Part shown: positions 27,608 to 36,536 of the stretch, one piece after another
Layout: every line of letters begins with the position of its first letter
Position numbering within the stretch: position 1 is the stretch's first letter
NCBI GenBank assembly: GCA_030041475.1
Contig: JASHNU010000073.1
Location: forward strand, 186,001 to 250,000
DNA: 64,000 nucleotides
Reading direction: 5' to 3'
From: Candidatus Sulfotelmatobacter sp.
GTDB lineage: Bacteria; Acidobacteriota; Terriglobia; Terriglobales; Acidobacteriaceae
Program-made: the position numbers and the translations under genes
The notes under the pieces: model-generated
What the model saw: only the letters and a program-made list of their open reading frames with translations
Told to the model about the DNA's origin: nothing
Database searches by the model: none

Positions 27608-28048
27608 CTAGATGCCCAGTTCGTCGAGCGTCTTCGCATCGTCAGGCGTAATCTTGTCTTCCACCACTTGCTTGCGATACGCCTCCAGGTTGCGGACCTC
27701 CAGATACTTCTGATAGCCCACTACTGCGACGTCGCCCTTCAGTTGTGCCGCATCGCGCAACAACTGCGGCAGCAGCAGCCTTCCCTGCCCATCCATCTCC
27801 ACTTCTTGTCCCCAATATCCGGTCGTGCGCAGGAACTTGATCTTTGTAGGGTTGTACGTCGACAGCCCGGCCAGCTTCCGCTCGATCGCCTCCCACTCCT
27901 CGAAGGGATAAAGTTGAGCAATAGTCCCGTCCAGGCTCGTGATGTAGAATTTCTGCCCATACTTCTCGTCGATCACCCGCTTGAACTCGGCCGGGACCTT
28001 GAGGCGTCCTTTTTCGTCGACTCGGGTTGGATGATTGCCGCGAAACAT
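27608..28048 (-). CDS. mraZ: transcriptional regulator MraZ
   Basis: This is the first gene of the dcw cluster, a 146-residue DNA-binding protein built of two AbrB-like halves. MFRGNHPTRVDEKGRLKVP and VEMDGQGRLLLPQLLRDAA carry the two DxxGR motifs. MraZ represses its own operon by binding repeats with 10-base period; such repeats lie at 28361-28391. Confidence 0.95.
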   Translation of the reverse strand: MFRGNHPTRVDEKGRLKVPAEFKRVIDEKYGQKFYITSLDGTIAQLYPFEEWEAIERKLAGLSTYNPTKIKFLRTTGYWGQEVEMDGQGRLLLPQLLRDAAQLKGDVAVVGYQKYLEVRNLEAYRKQVVEDKITPDDAKTLDELGI

Positions 28049-28059
28049 GGCGTTTGTCT

Positions 28060-28157
28060 GTCACCCTGAAGCGACATGTCTTTCGTCGCTGAAGGATCTG
28101 GGTGTGCTCACTGAAACTTGTCATCCTGAGGGCGCCGCTTTTGCGTCCGAAGGATCT
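28060..28157. repeat. two direct copies of GTCA(C/T)CCTGA...GAAGGATCT
   Basis: The copies are at 28060-28099 and 28120-28157. Both begin GTCAYCCTGA and end AAGGATCT with differing centres. They match the arms at 25519 and 1438 and lie in the transcribed leader of mraZ. Confidence 0.7.
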
Positions 28158-28360
28158 GCGCGTGCCGCGCGAACATTCGCGCGCTGTTTGCGCGAATGTC
28201 AAATCGCGCGTTTGGCACGCTTCCTCAATCACAGCGTCAAGGGAGGTAAAAGCAGCGCAAAGGTCAATCAAACTCGGGCGATTCGGGCTGTCTATCGTCT
28301 TGCTGGGTCGGTTTTCCACCGGCTCCTCGTTTTCAGCTCCTGACTCCCACGGCCCCTACC

Positions 28361-28391
28361 GGAACCACCATTTTGTTCCACTTTGTACCAC
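28361..28391 (-). promoter_or_regulatory. MraZ box (three repeats, 10-base period)
   Basis: Read on the minus strand, the repeats are GTGGTACAAA, GTGGAACAAA and ATGGTGG, giving three TGG elements exactly 10 bases apart. They start directly after the -10 hexamer of the mraZ promoter, where a bound octamer would block transcription. MraZ of other bacteria binds such spaced TGGG/GTGG repeats. Confidence 0.75.
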
Positions 28392-28419
28392 ATCTTACCC
28401 GTAAGTCGTTTATTGTCAA
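28392..28419 (-). promoter_or_regulatory. sigma-70-type promoter of the mraZ-ftsI operon
   Basis: On the minus strand, TTGACA (28419-28414), a 16-base spacer and TAAGAT (28397-28392) form a good housekeeping promoter. It is followed at once by the MraZ box, which leaves a leader of roughly 330 bases. Confidence 0.65.
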
Positions 28420-28714
28420 GCGGAAACTTAACCGCGTCCGTCCCACTCTCGCGCTCATTTCAGAAACTACGAAGGCTTGTGGTTAACCGATCAGGCGACC
28501 ACAAGGGATTGCGTTTACGCGATTGGTTCTTTCGCTATTCATTCGCTAAGATTTTTCTTGACCTCGGCCAGCGGCGCGGAGTTTGTTGTGGAAATCGCGG
28601 CTCGGGATTCCCCCTACGCCGAAATGTGGAAGCAGAAATTTCGGATTGGTGTACACTGCCGCGCAGATTCCCGAGGGTCATTCTTGAATAAACGACATCA
28701 GGAGGAGCCCCCTT

Positions 28715-29140
28715 ATGTCTCTTAACAAAGGACGAATCTGGCTGGGCGGTCTTGCCGGCGGCGTGGTGTGGAACATCTGGAGCTTTCTGCTGGGCATCTA
28801 TGTCATCGGAACCGCCCGCTACACCGCCCTGCAAAACGCAGGCATCTTCCTCAAAACTCCGCGCTACCCGTACTTCGTCGGGCAATGGATCGTCATTTTG
28901 TTCATCCTGGCGATCATCATTGCGCACCTCTACGCATGGACGCGGCAAACGCTAGGCCCGGGCCCCGGTACGGCTCTACGCATCGGTTTCTGGGTCGGTC
29001 TGGTCGCGGGCTTTCCTTTGAATTTCGCGCAAGCGACCTGGTCGGCGGCCGGCCGCGAACTTCCCATGGGTTGGATGATCGAAATGTGGCTGGGCGCGAT
29101 TCTGGCTTCGCTAGTGGCAGGGTTCTTCTACAAGGAATAA
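28715..29140 (+). CDS. small integral membrane protein, hypothetical
   Basis: This is a 141-residue protein with four predicted membrane helices (for example GGLAGGVVWNIWSFLLGIYV, IVILFILAIIIAHLYAW, IGFWVGLVAGFPLNF and MWLGAILASLVAGFFY). GGAGGAG lies eight bases before the ATG. I do not recognise a functional family. It converges with the YbjQ gene. Confidence 0.75.
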   Translation: MSLNKGRIWLGGLAGGVVWNIWSFLLGIYVIGTARYTALQNAGIFLKTPRYPYFVGQWIVILFILAIIIAHLYAWTRQTLGPGPGTALRIGFWVGLVAGFPLNFAQATWSAAGRELPMGWMIEMWLGAILASLVAGFFYKE

Positions 29141-29168
29141 TCCGGACCGTCAATTCATCGGCTCGGCA

Positions 29169-29531
29169 TCACTTCGCCGGCTCGACCACCACGGCCGTCC
29201 CATACGCCAGCACTTCGGTGACGCCCTGCATGATCTCCGTGGCGTCGTAGCGCGCGCCCACTACGGCGTTCGCGCCCAGTTCGGCGGCATGCTGCAGCAT
29301 CAGGTCGAAAGCCTCCTGCCGCGTTTTTTCGCACAGGTTGGTCAGCAGCGTAATGTTGCCGCCCACCAGGGTCTGCAGTCCGGCACCAATGGTTCCAAAG
29401 ATCGAGCGTGACCGCACGACGATGCCGCGCACGACTCCAAGCGTGCGCGTTACGCGGAAGCCGTCCAGTTCAAACTGCGTCGTCACCATGTTGTGCGACA
29501 CCATCCTGCCCGCGCTGTACCCGGTTGCCAT
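29169..29531 (-). CDS. YbjQ/UPF0145 family protein
   Basis: This 120-residue protein forms a likely beta-rich pentamer. [13 protein letters not shown]-type sequence, [43 protein letters not shown]-type sequence and [19 protein letters not shown] are the usual family pattern. Family members are sometimes called heavy-metal-binding, which is not established. Confidence 0.9.
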   Translation of the reverse strand: MATGYSAGRMVSHNMVTTQFELDGFRVTRTLGVVRGIVVRSRSIFGTIGAGLQTLVGGNITLLTNLCEKTRQEAFDLMLQHAAELGANAVVGARYDATEIMQGVTEVLAYGTAVVVEPAK

Positions 29532-29626
29532 GTGTTCCGTCCTTTCTGTGGCTGGTTCGACTCCGCCTCCGCACGACTGGTAACTATACCGCGCCTAGTC
29601 ATTGAAGACGCTGGCTGAAGGCAGCA

Positions 29627-29842
29627 TCACTCCAGTTCTGCGGCGATCACGAACTCTCCCGACGCCTGGTCGTACTCCACGCGCAGCACATTCGGCTTGC
29701 AGCAGACCTGGCAGTCTTCCACGTAGCGTTGGTGGCCTCCGGCAGACGCATCGACCGAAGTCATATTCCACTCGCCGCAGCCCGCGCATTGGAAGCCGGC
29801 TTCCATCTTCGTTTGTTTCGCTGGAGAGGATACCGCCTGCAC
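29627..29842 (-). CDS. CPXCG-type cysteine-rich protein
   Basis: This is a 71-residue metal-binding-like protein. FQCAGCGEWN, DASAGGHQRYVEDCQVCC and VLRVEYDQASGEF match small CPXCG-motif proteins, although the first knuckle is CAGC here. GTG at 29842 has AGGAG eight bases upstream. An ATG ten codons earlier (29872) is less likely, and ATG 29809 would be the shortest form. The function is unknown. Confidence 0.7.
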   Translation of the reverse strand: MQAVSSPAKQTKMEAGFQCAGCGEWNMTSVDASAGGHQRYVEDCQVCCKPNVLRVEYDQASGEFVIAAELE

Positions 29843-29941
29843 TCTCAAATCTCCTATAATGCCCGATTGCATTCCTTGTTCGCTTACGCAATTCCCGGCT
29901 TCGCGTAATTCCGGTTGTTTCTAATTCCAGGAGGGGCTCTC

Positions 29942-31231
29942 ATGATTTCGCGGCGACGTTTTCTTCAAGTCGGCGGGGTAACGGCAGGCGCGGCGGCCGT
30001 TTCGCAACCGTTGTTTGCCGGCAAGAGCGCCAGCGCAGACGAGGCTTCCCTGCCGCCGTCGCTCGCCCAGCTGAAGTCGCGCAAGAACGAAGCGGTCCCC
30101 ATCACCAAGGACGAGCGCCGCGAGCGTCAGGAACGAGCCCGCAAACTCATGGGTGAAAACACGCTCGATGCCATCGTGATCATGGAAGGCACGTCATTGC
30201 GCTACTTTACCGGCATGCGCTGGTGGGGCGGCGAACGGACATTTGCGTTGGTGCTGCCCGCCAAAGGCGCGTCGTTCTATGTCTGCCCGGCGTTTGAAGA
30301 AGGCCGTGCGCGCGAACAGCTTGCCAATGCGCCGGACGGCGAACAGGCCGACGTCCGCGTGTGGCAGGAAGATGAAAGTCCGTACCGGCTCATCGCAGCA
30401 GGATTGAAAGATCGCGGCATCGCCGGCGGGAAAATCGGCATCGAGGAAACCATCCGTTTCGTGTTTTCCGATGGTATGGCCAAAGCCTCGCCGCAAGCCA
30501 CGTTCGTCAGCGCGACGCCCGTCACTGCCGGCTGCCGCATGATCAAGAGTGCGCACGAAATCGCGCTGATGCGGTTGGCGTCGCAAGTGACGTTAATGGT
30601 CTACGAAGCGGTATACCGTGCATTAAAGGAAGGCATGACGCAGCGCGACGTCGGCGAGCTCATCGAGAAAGCTTACGGCCGCATGGGCTTTTCCGGCGAG
30701 GCCAGCGTGATGGTCGGCGAATACACGTCCTCGCCGCACGGTTCCACCACGCCGCAAGTCATCCGCGAAGGCACTGTCATCATGGTTGACGACGGCTGCT
30801 CGGTCGAAGGATATCAGTCCGACATCACGCGCACATTCGTGTTAGGCAAGGCGACCGACAAGATGAGGCAGGTCTTCGACATCGTGCGCCGCGCGCAATC
30901 GGCCGCATTAGCGGCGGCTCGTCCCGGAACAGCTTGTGGTTCTGTCGATGATGCTGCCCGCAAAGTTATCACCGACGCCGGATACGGCCCCGATTACAAA
31001 TATTTCGCTCACCGGCTGGGCCACGGCCTGGGTATGGACGGCCATGAATGGCCGTACCTGGTTCGCGGGAACCCTACGAAACTGCTGGCGAACATCACCA
31101 CCAGCAACGAGCCGGGAATTTACATTCGCGGCGAATTCGGCATCCGCCTCGAAGACGATATGCACGTAACCGAAGACGGAGCGGAACTGTTCACGCGGCA
31201 AAGTCCATCGCTTGAGGAGCCGTTTGCATAG
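29942..31231 (+). CDS. Tat-exported M24 (Xaa-Pro peptidase-like) metallopeptidase
   Basis: This is a 429-residue protein with a twin-arginine signal (SRRRFLQVGGVTAGAAA). The N-terminal creatinase-like domain is followed by the pita-bread domain with all five metal ligands: VDDGCSVEGYQSDITRTF (two Asp), HRLGHGLGMDGHEWP (His), EPGIYIRGEFG (Glu) and IRLEDDMHV (Glu). AGGAGG precedes the ATG. It is predicted to cleave X-Pro peptides in the periplasm. Confidence 0.9.
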   Translation: MISRRRFLQVGGVTAGAAAVSQPLFAGKSASADEASLPPSLAQLKSRKNEAVPITKDERRERQERARKLMGENTLDAIVIMEGTSLRYFTGMRWWGGERTFALVLPAKGASFYVCPAFEEGRAREQLANAPDGEQADVRVWQEDESPYRLIAAGLKDRGIAGGKIGIEETIRFVFSDGMAKASPQATFVSATPVTAGCRMIKSAHEIALMRLASQVTLMVYEAVYRALKEGMTQRDVGELIEKAYGRMGFSGEASVMVGEYTSSPHGSTTPQVIREGTVIMVDDGCSVEGYQSDITRTFVLGKATDKMRQVFDIVRRAQSAALAAARPGTACGSVDDAARKVITDAGYGPDYKYFAHRLGHGLGMDGHEWPYLVRGNPTKLLANITTSNEPGIYIRGEFGIRLEDDMHVTEDGAELFTRQSPSLEEPFA

Positions 31232-31277
31232 CGCGGGAGCCAGGAACGTTAACCGAATGGCGGAAGAAAGGCCCGTC

Positions 31278-31631
31278 TTAGCTCGGCGAGGAATGGCGCC
31301 ACTTGGCATGAAACCAGATCAGGATGCCGAGAGAGCAAATCTCCACCGGGCTGGGCGGATAGAGTTGAAGCTGCCAAGGGCTGACGCGGTCGAAGATCAC
31401 CTGGTACACGGCCCAGATCGCCCCGCAAGCCACAATCAAAGCACCAAAGCCTTCTTCCCCCCGCGTCCTTACGGGATGATGAAGAGGATGCTGTTTGTCT
31501 TCACGGCCGTGGATCGCCGGATAGGCGACGCGCGGTTGACTGACGTAGCCTTCACGTTCCTCGTCACAGTCCATCGCACTGCCCCAAAACGTAGATTCTT
31601 GCTGCTTCCAAAATGCCATAAAAATGCCCAA
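31278..31631 (-). CDS. hypothetical small membrane protein
   Basis: This is a 117-residue frame with a polar, charged N-terminal half and two hydrophobic segments near the C-terminus (GALIVACGAIWAVYQVIF and VEICSLGILIWFHAKW). The start is uncertain; ATG 31619 or later Met codons are possible. No family is recognised. The membrane-like pattern is the only coding evidence. Confidence 0.45.
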   Translation of the reverse strand: MGIFMAFWKQQESTFWGSAMDCDEEREGYVSQPRVAYPAIHGREDKQHPLHHPVRTRGEEGFGALIVACGAIWAVYQVIFDRVSPWQLQLYPPSPVEICSLGILIWFHAKWRHSSPS

Positions 31632-31720
31632 GAAGACCCGTTACTTGCGTAACGATCCTTCCGAGTTCGCGCAGTTGCAGCCGCGGCGATCGCGACAGGT
31701 TGACACGGGAAGTTCCGTGG

Positions 31721-32614
31721 CTACCAGCGCAGAGCGCTCAAATACTCGTAGCTCGTCTTGATACTCTCAAACGGCTGCTTGGGGTGGTCGTGCTCGACGA
31801 TGTAGTGCTTGATCCCGGCCTTGTCGGACTGCACGAAGATCTTCTTCCAGTCGATGATGCCACTGCCTACCTCGGTCATGGCGACGGTGTCGCCAAAGTT
31901 TTGCGCTCCGCCCGCGGTGACTTGAGGCATGCTCTTCAGGTCCTTCACGTGGACCAGCGGGAATCGCCCGGGATAGCGGTCGAAATAGGCGAGTGGATCG
32001 CCCCCGCCGGCGGTAATCCAGCACAAATCCATTTCCATTTTCACCAGGTTCGGATCACAGGCCGCCAGCAAGAAGTCATACGGACGTTTTCCGTTCGCCG
32101 GCAGGAATTCGAACCAGTGATTGTGATAGGCGAACTGAATGCCAGCTTTCTGGCTGGCTTCTCCAGCCCGATTGAAAGTTTCGGCTGCGCGCTTCCAGTC
32201 GTCCTCGGTTTTCCGCAGTTCCTCTGGAATCCACGGGTTAACGATGTAGCTTTGCCCGATCGTTTTAGCGGATTCGATCTGAACCGGCCATTTGTCCGGC
32301 GCAAGCAAGTCGTAATCAACGTGGCAGGAGGGAGACGTAAGACCGTTTTTTTCGAGAGCAGCGCGGACCTGTTGCGGCGGGCGGCCGAAGTATCCTGCGA
32401 ATTCCACTTCCTTGTATCCGATGGAAGCGACCTTGGCGAGGGTGCCGTCAAAGTCCCTCTTCATTTTCCCCCGCACGGTGTAGAGCTGCAGGCCAACTTT
32501 CCCAATCTTGTGGTCGTCGGTGGCCCACCCCAATTTCGTGCTTATCAGTGTGGCTGCGCTCAATATGGTTGCGGTTTCGAGAAATCTACGGCGGTTCATG
32601 GCATGAGAACTCAA
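31721..32614 (-). CDS. Tat-exported sugar phosphate isomerase/epimerase-like TIM barrel
   Basis: This is a 297-residue protein with a twin-arginine signal (NRRRFLETATILSAATL). The body is an AP-endonuclease-2-type barrel: VGLQLYTVRGKMK, YHNHWFEF, the metal-site Glu in VKMEMDLCWI, and FPLVHVKDLK with a conserved His. TTG 32614 has GGAGGA eight bases upstream; ATG 32599 (MNRRRF) is the alternative. Such exported barrels act on unknown carbohydrates. Confidence 0.85.
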   Translation of the reverse strand: MSSHAMNRRRFLETATILSAATLISTKLGWATDDHKIGKVGLQLYTVRGKMKRDFDGTLAKVASIGYKEVEFAGYFGRPPQQVRAALEKNGLTSPSCHVDYDLLAPDKWPVQIESAKTIGQSYIVNPWIPEELRKTEDDWKRAAETFNRAGEASQKAGIQFAYHNHWFEFLPANGKRPYDFLLAACDPNLVKMEMDLCWITAGGGDPLAYFDRYPGRFPLVHVKDLKSMPQVTAGGAQNFGDTVAMTEVGSGIIDWKKIFVQSDKAGIKHYIVEHDHPKQPFESIKTSYEYLSALRW

Positions 32615-32697
32615 ACGGGCCTTCCTCCAGTTTCCGAGGCGATCTTCTGCTGATCGAAGTCTAAGTCATGAGCATGATACGCAAGCGCAGTCTCAAC

Positions 32698-33240
32698 TCA
32701 TGGCTTCACCACTTCCAGATTGTTGGTGACGGAAAAAACCCCGGACACGCCATTGGCTCGCAGGTTGACCATATTCTTGTCGCCCTCGCTGTCCACGACC
32801 CCTTCCAGCGTCACGTGGCCATTCTTGACGATGATATGGATCGCCTTCTGCACACCCAGCGCATACCTTTGCAGTGGAGGATATCGGTAGATCGCACGGA
32901 ATAGCCGGCGGCGAAGGCCGTCGTCCATGGGGGATGGGGGAAGCACTTCGATCTGGTTGTCGACGTGTTCGACCCCTTCAATATGCTTGACCGCATTCTC
33001 GGCGTCCGACCGGGTCACGGGCCGCACGACCTGTCCCAGCAACGTGACGTTGTAGCCGTTCACCTTGTAACTCATATTGTCGAACACACCATAGTAAGGA
33101 AGCATCAGGATCTCGTGACGCACTTGCTTGATGATGCGCTCCTCGGCCTTGGCGGTGGGTTGATCGCGTTGCGCTTCCTGGGCACAACATAAAACTCCGA
33201 GAGCGAAGACGCTGACGAAACAGAGCACTCGGATTTTCAT
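32698..33240 (-). CDS. periplasmic BON-domain protein
   Basis: This is a 180-residue exported protein (signal IRVLCFVSVFALGVLCCA, possible lipoprotein-type Cys). Two BON domains follow: VNGYNVTLLGQVVRPVTRSD with GVEHVDNQIEV, and VKNGHVTLEGVVDSEGDKN with VFSVTNNLEVV. BON domains bind membranes or envelope components. The gene stands alone. Confidence 0.85.
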   Translation of the reverse strand: MKIRVLCFVSVFALGVLCCAQEAQRDQPTAKAEERIIKQVRHEILMLPYYGVFDNMSYKVNGYNVTLLGQVVRPVTRSDAENAVKHIEGVEHVDNQIEVLPPSPMDDGLRRRLFRAIYRYPPLQRYALGVQKAIHIIVKNGHVTLEGVVDSEGDKNMVNLRANGVSGVFSVTNNLEVVKP

Positions 33241-33447
33241 AGACTCTGTCCTCTCTTTGGTAGTCGCGGCGTTGGTTCAGTTAGTCTACTCCCGCGAAGT
33301 ACTGAATTTCGACGATGCAAAATGATTAACAGCGGGCAAAGCTCTGGGTGTGGACTGCAGGGAGACGGAGAACAGAAATAAATCCGGTGCAGTGAGCCGA
33401 CTGAGGAGGTTTGACAGTCGCTCGACGGCACCGGACTCAGTGAGAAC

Positions 33448-34059
33448 TTAAGCCGAGACGCTGATTCCGCTGTTGTTCTGCGCTTGAGACAACGTGTTGT
33501 TAAACAAGTTCAGCACGATTTGCTCGTTGCTGTTGGGGTTTACGTTGAACGTAAGTTGCTGCGGGTTCTGACTCTGCGGGTTGGACGCACTGACCGTGAC
33601 CTGCTCCGTCCCGTTCGTAGCAGCGTTCAAGTTAATAGTGATCTGCTCGCCGGCCGGCTCGTTGCCCAGGTTCAAAATTAGTTCCGGCCCACCCGGGTTC
33701 GTGCCGGCGCCAGGGCTACCGGGCGCGCCGGTTGTCGACAGCGGCTGAATCGCGGTCGGCCCCTGAAAGGTAGACGCCAGTTGGGTGAAGGCCTGTTGCG
33801 CATCGGCCAGATTGCCGGATTGCAAAGCCTGGCCAATCGCGTTGAAGTCCTGCTGACGGTTGCTCAGGTAGAAGGCGTCGCCGTTGGCGAACGGCCCGTT
33901 CTGCCCCAGCGTCTGAATCGCGTTATATTCCGTTTGCGCATCGGTGAGATCGCCGGCCTGCAGATCCTGTCCCAATTGCTGCAGGTCGCTTTTCCGCTGC
34001 TGAAAATAGGTTTGCAGTTGCTGGTACAGGGAACTGCTGGAAACCGCTGCCGTTGACAT
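33448..34059 (-). CDS. repeat-containing Gln/Asn-rich protein, function unknown
   Basis: This is a 203-residue protein. Two related helical units occur at about 24-57 (DLQQLGQDLQAGDLTDAQ) and 70-100 (DFNAIGQALQSGNLADAQ). The C-terminal half is rich in Gly, Pro, Asn and Gln and ends with predicted beta strands. No signal peptide or membrane helix is visible. The repeated pattern D-(x)-LGQ-LQ-GDL-DAQ is seen in other soil-bacterial hypotheticals, but no function is known to me. Confidence 0.7.
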   Translation of the reverse strand: MSTAAVSSSSLYQQLQTYFQQRKSDLQQLGQDLQAGDLTDAQTEYNAIQTLGQNGPFANGDAFYLSNRQQDFNAIGQALQSGNLADAQQAFTQLASTFQGPTAIQPLSTTGAPGSPGAGTNPGGPELILNLGNEPAGEQITINLNAATNGTEQVTVSASNPQSQNPQQLTFNVNPNSNEQIVLNLFNNTLSQAQNNSGISVSA

Positions 34060-34215
34060 AAGTCGCTCCTAATAGGTTCTTTCAGCCAGAGGTCACAGAA
34101 CCCTCTTGCAATTCGATGACCTGATCGGCAGCGCGAGAAAATACTTTAGAGGGGGACGGTTTACGAGAAATTCTTAATTCAGCGACGGCCGACACACATC
34201 GCCATCAGCACCGTC

Positions 34216-34881
34216 TCACTTTTTCGCGCCGCGAAGGGTGAGCAGGAGTCCCGGTCCACAGTTCATCACGCCTATGTCGGAACAATTGCTGAGAATCCAG
34301 TCCGCCCCTGCGGCGCGCAACGCCGGCTCCTGATCCGTGGTCGAGAAGGCAATCACTTTACTCCCGGCGGCCTTGCCCGCGCGGATGCCTGCGGGAACAT
34401 CCTCCAACACAACGCAATCAGCGGGAAGAAATCCCATACAGGATGCGGCTTTCAGATAGGGCTCGGGATGCGGCTTTCCTTGCGTCACATCGTCGGCAGT
34501 AATCAGCTTCTGCGGTAGCGGAAGCGCGGCAGCCCGCATGCGAACTTGCGCCAGCGCCTGCGTGCACGAGGTTACGATCGTCCAGCGATCCGCGGGCAGA
34601 CTGCACAGCAACTCGAGCGCGCCAGGCAGCGGAACAACGCCCTCCAGGTCCTCGATCTCGCGCCGTTCAACATCGCGATTCTCGGCCTCGTGATCGGAGT
34701 GCGGAAGAAATTCGCGGACGGTCATGAGGCTGGGACGTCCGTGAGCATGGGCCACGACTTCACGCGGGTTGAAGCCATGTTCCAGTGCCCAGCGGCGCCA
34801 CACGCGGGTTACGGCCGGAGTGGAGTCGATGAGCACTCCATCCAGGTCGAATAGCAGGGCGGCACAGTGCAGTTGAGCCAT
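34216..34881 (-). CDS. HAD-superfamily sugar-phosphatase / phosphoglucomutase-like hydrolase
   Basis: This is a 221-residue HAD enzyme. Motif I is LLFDLDGVLIDS, motif II is TIVTSCTQA, motif III Lys is in GKPHPEPYLKAA, and motif IV is CVVLEDVPAGIRAGKAAG. A helical cap follows motif I. This order fits the beta-phosphoglucomutase/2-deoxyglucose-6-phosphatase group; the substrate is unknown. Confidence 0.88.
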   Translation of the reverse strand: MAQLHCAALLFDLDGVLIDSTPAVTRVWRRWALEHGFNPREVVAHAHGRPSLMTVREFLPHSDHEAENRDVERREIEDLEGVVPLPGALELLCSLPADRWTIVTSCTQALAQVRMRAAALPLPQKLITADDVTQGKPHPEPYLKAASCMGFLPADCVVLEDVPAGIRAGKAAGSKVIAFSTTDQEPALRAAGADWILSNCSDIGVMNCGPGLLLTLRGAKK

Positions 34882-34991
34882 CTTGGTTTGACGCTTCGTT
34901 TCATTCTAAGGGCAGGCACTCAAGATTTTCCGGGTGATGGCCGATTTAGAACGGTGAGCGTTGATCGAACCTCCGGCGACTCGGAGAAGAA

Positions 34992-35426
34992 GTGATCGCA
35001 CTAGAAGTATTCGAACGTAGTGCCAACATGAACACCAATCAGACCGGCAGCTCGCCCATCGCAGAGCGCCTTCAGAGGGCCACCGAAGAACTGAAGGCCC
35101 TGGAGCAACTAATCGTTTCGGGCGACTTTGCTCCGCGCCTTCTCAGCGATTTCCGCAACGCGGTCGACAGCATCCGTCAGACCGCGCGGGCAGTCCAAAT
35201 GTGGGTCGGGCTGCAACAGCAGCAACGCGATCCCTACGCCGCGATCAACCGTTTGTCAGAAGACAGGGTTCGCCGGGCCACACAAATCGCTAAAGATCTT
35301 ACGATCGATCTGCAGTCTCTCGAAGTCGATTTCGGTACGGAGGGGTTAGCAGAACTCTTCCAGGCGATTGAGATTCTCCACGAGCGTCTCCTGCCGTTGT
35401 TCAAATCCGGCGATCACCGGTTTTGA
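34992..35426 (+). CDS. hypothetical helical protein
   Basis: This is a 144-residue soluble protein predicted to be almost all helix, with the coiled-coil-like segment IAERLQRATEELKALEQLI and an acidic C-terminal half. GTG 34992 follows GGAGAAG; ATG 35028 is an alternative. No family is recognised. Confidence 0.6.
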   Translation: MIALEVFERSANMNTNQTGSSPIAERLQRATEELKALEQLIVSGDFAPRLLSDFRNAVDSIRQTARAVQMWVGLQQQQRDPYAAINRLSEDRVRRATQIAKDLTIDLQSLEVDFGTEGLAELFQAIEILHERLLPLFKSGDHRF

Positions 35427-35580
35427 AGCCGCGGGGAGGAAAACAGGAGGCTTCCAGCGTCTGAATCCCGAGATCAGGGAGAAATCGTTCCTTGAGAACA
35501 CGATCAGCGCGGCGAAGGGAAGTCTCGCCGCGCCAACACGTCTCTTCCTGCTCACCTGACTAGCAACGCAACACCCCAAG

Positions 35581-36297
35581 TCAGGACTGAACGATCTTCT
35601 CCAGCGCTAACCGGTTGCGAATAACCAGGGTCGACCCTTTCAATGCCAGCAGCTGCTTTTTCTTGAATTCCGAAAACAGCCTGCTCACCGTTTCCCGCGT
35701 GGTGCCGATGATCTCCGCGATCTCCTCGTGAGTCAGCGTCAGCTTGACCTGCGAAGAGCCGTCGGTTTGCGTTGTTTTGGTCGTCCACGAAAGCAGCAGT
35801 TTGGCGAATTTTTCCGAAGGCGAAGTCGCCAGCCCCAGCGTGCGGATCTCCTCATACGCAGTGTAGTAGTTGCGGCTCAACTGCTCGGCCACGCGCAAGG
35901 CCACTTCCCCATGCTCCTTGAGGAACTGCAACAACGAGTCGCGTGGAATAAAGTTGGCTTGCCCCGGCTCCATCATCTCTGCCGTCACTTCATACGGGCG
36001 GTTGGAGATCACCGCATTCAGACCGAGAACGTCGCCACCCTCGGAAAGTTTCGTGATGATGGTTTTGCCTTCGCGGGAACTGGTGGAAAGTTTCGCCTTC
36101 CCGGTGCAGAGCAGAAAAACTCCGCGCGGTTGCTGCCCTTCGATAAAGAGCATCGCACCCTTGGGATAAACAGCGGTGGATTTGATTTCATTCAGACGCT
36201 GACCGGCGTGAACCGAGAGGTTACAAAAAAGATGTTCCTCCCGCACCGGGCAGGTAAGGCAATTATCAAGAATATTTAGTCCATAAGGAGCGCGCAT
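35581..36297 (-). CDS. Crp/Fnr-family transcription regulator, paralogue 2
   Basis: This is a 238-residue paralogue of the gene at 3856 with near-identical sequence in the recognition helix and barrel. It has C13-X2-C16-X8-C25 and R201, E202, S205, R206 in GTTRETVSRLFSEF. Residue 100 is Arg where the paralogue has Cys, so the two may differ in sensing. ATG 36297 has GGGAGGT five bases upstream. A TGTGA-N6-TCACC site lies 43 bases upstream, which suggests autoregulation. It is divergent from the PatZ-like gene. Confidence 0.92.
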   Translation of the reverse strand: MRAPYGLNILDNCLTCPVREEHLFCNLSVHAGQRLNEIKSTAVYPKGAMLFIEGQQPRGVFLLCTGKAKLSTSSREGKTIITKLSEGGDVLGLNAVISNRPYEVTAEMMEPGQANFIPRDSLLQFLKEHGEVALRVAEQLSRNYYTAYEEIRTLGLATSPSEKFAKLLLSWTTKTTQTDGSSQVKLTLTHEEIAEIIGTTRETVSRLFSEFKKKQLLALKGSTLVIRNRLALEKIVQS

Positions 36298-36339
36298 CAC
36301 GCACCTCCCTCGCGCTCATTGTAGCATCGGATTTGCGCG

Positions 36340-36355
36340 TGTGATCACCATCACC
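36340..36355. promoter_or_regulatory. CRP-like operator TGTGA-N6-TCACC
   Basis: TGTGATCACCATCACC lies between the divergent regulator (43 bases from its ATG) and the PatZ-like gene (182 bases from its start). The same sequence contains another half site, TGTGA, at 36362-36366. Confidence 0.6.
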
Positions 36356-36536
36356 GACACATGTGATTTGAGCCCTATACGCGCACAGACAGCTGTAGAA
36401 AACTCTGCCATGATGGTGGTTGTGTCGGAGGTTGATCTACTCCGGGAATCAGATCTGTGCGCATTTCCGACTCACGGCTCCGCGTTGGGTGAAGATATGC
36501 AACAATGGGTGCACTCAGGATTGCCGGAGAATTTTC

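Larger units (their letters stand above)
28049..28714. other. 666-base gene-free region upstream of mraZ
   Basis: This gap holds two tandem dispersed repeats (28060-28157) in the mraZ leader, the MraZ box (28361-28391) and the mraZ promoter (28392-28419). In 28432-28714, upstream of the next plus-strand gene, I see no confident gene or operator except the ribosome site GGAGGAG at 28701. Confidence 0.6.
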
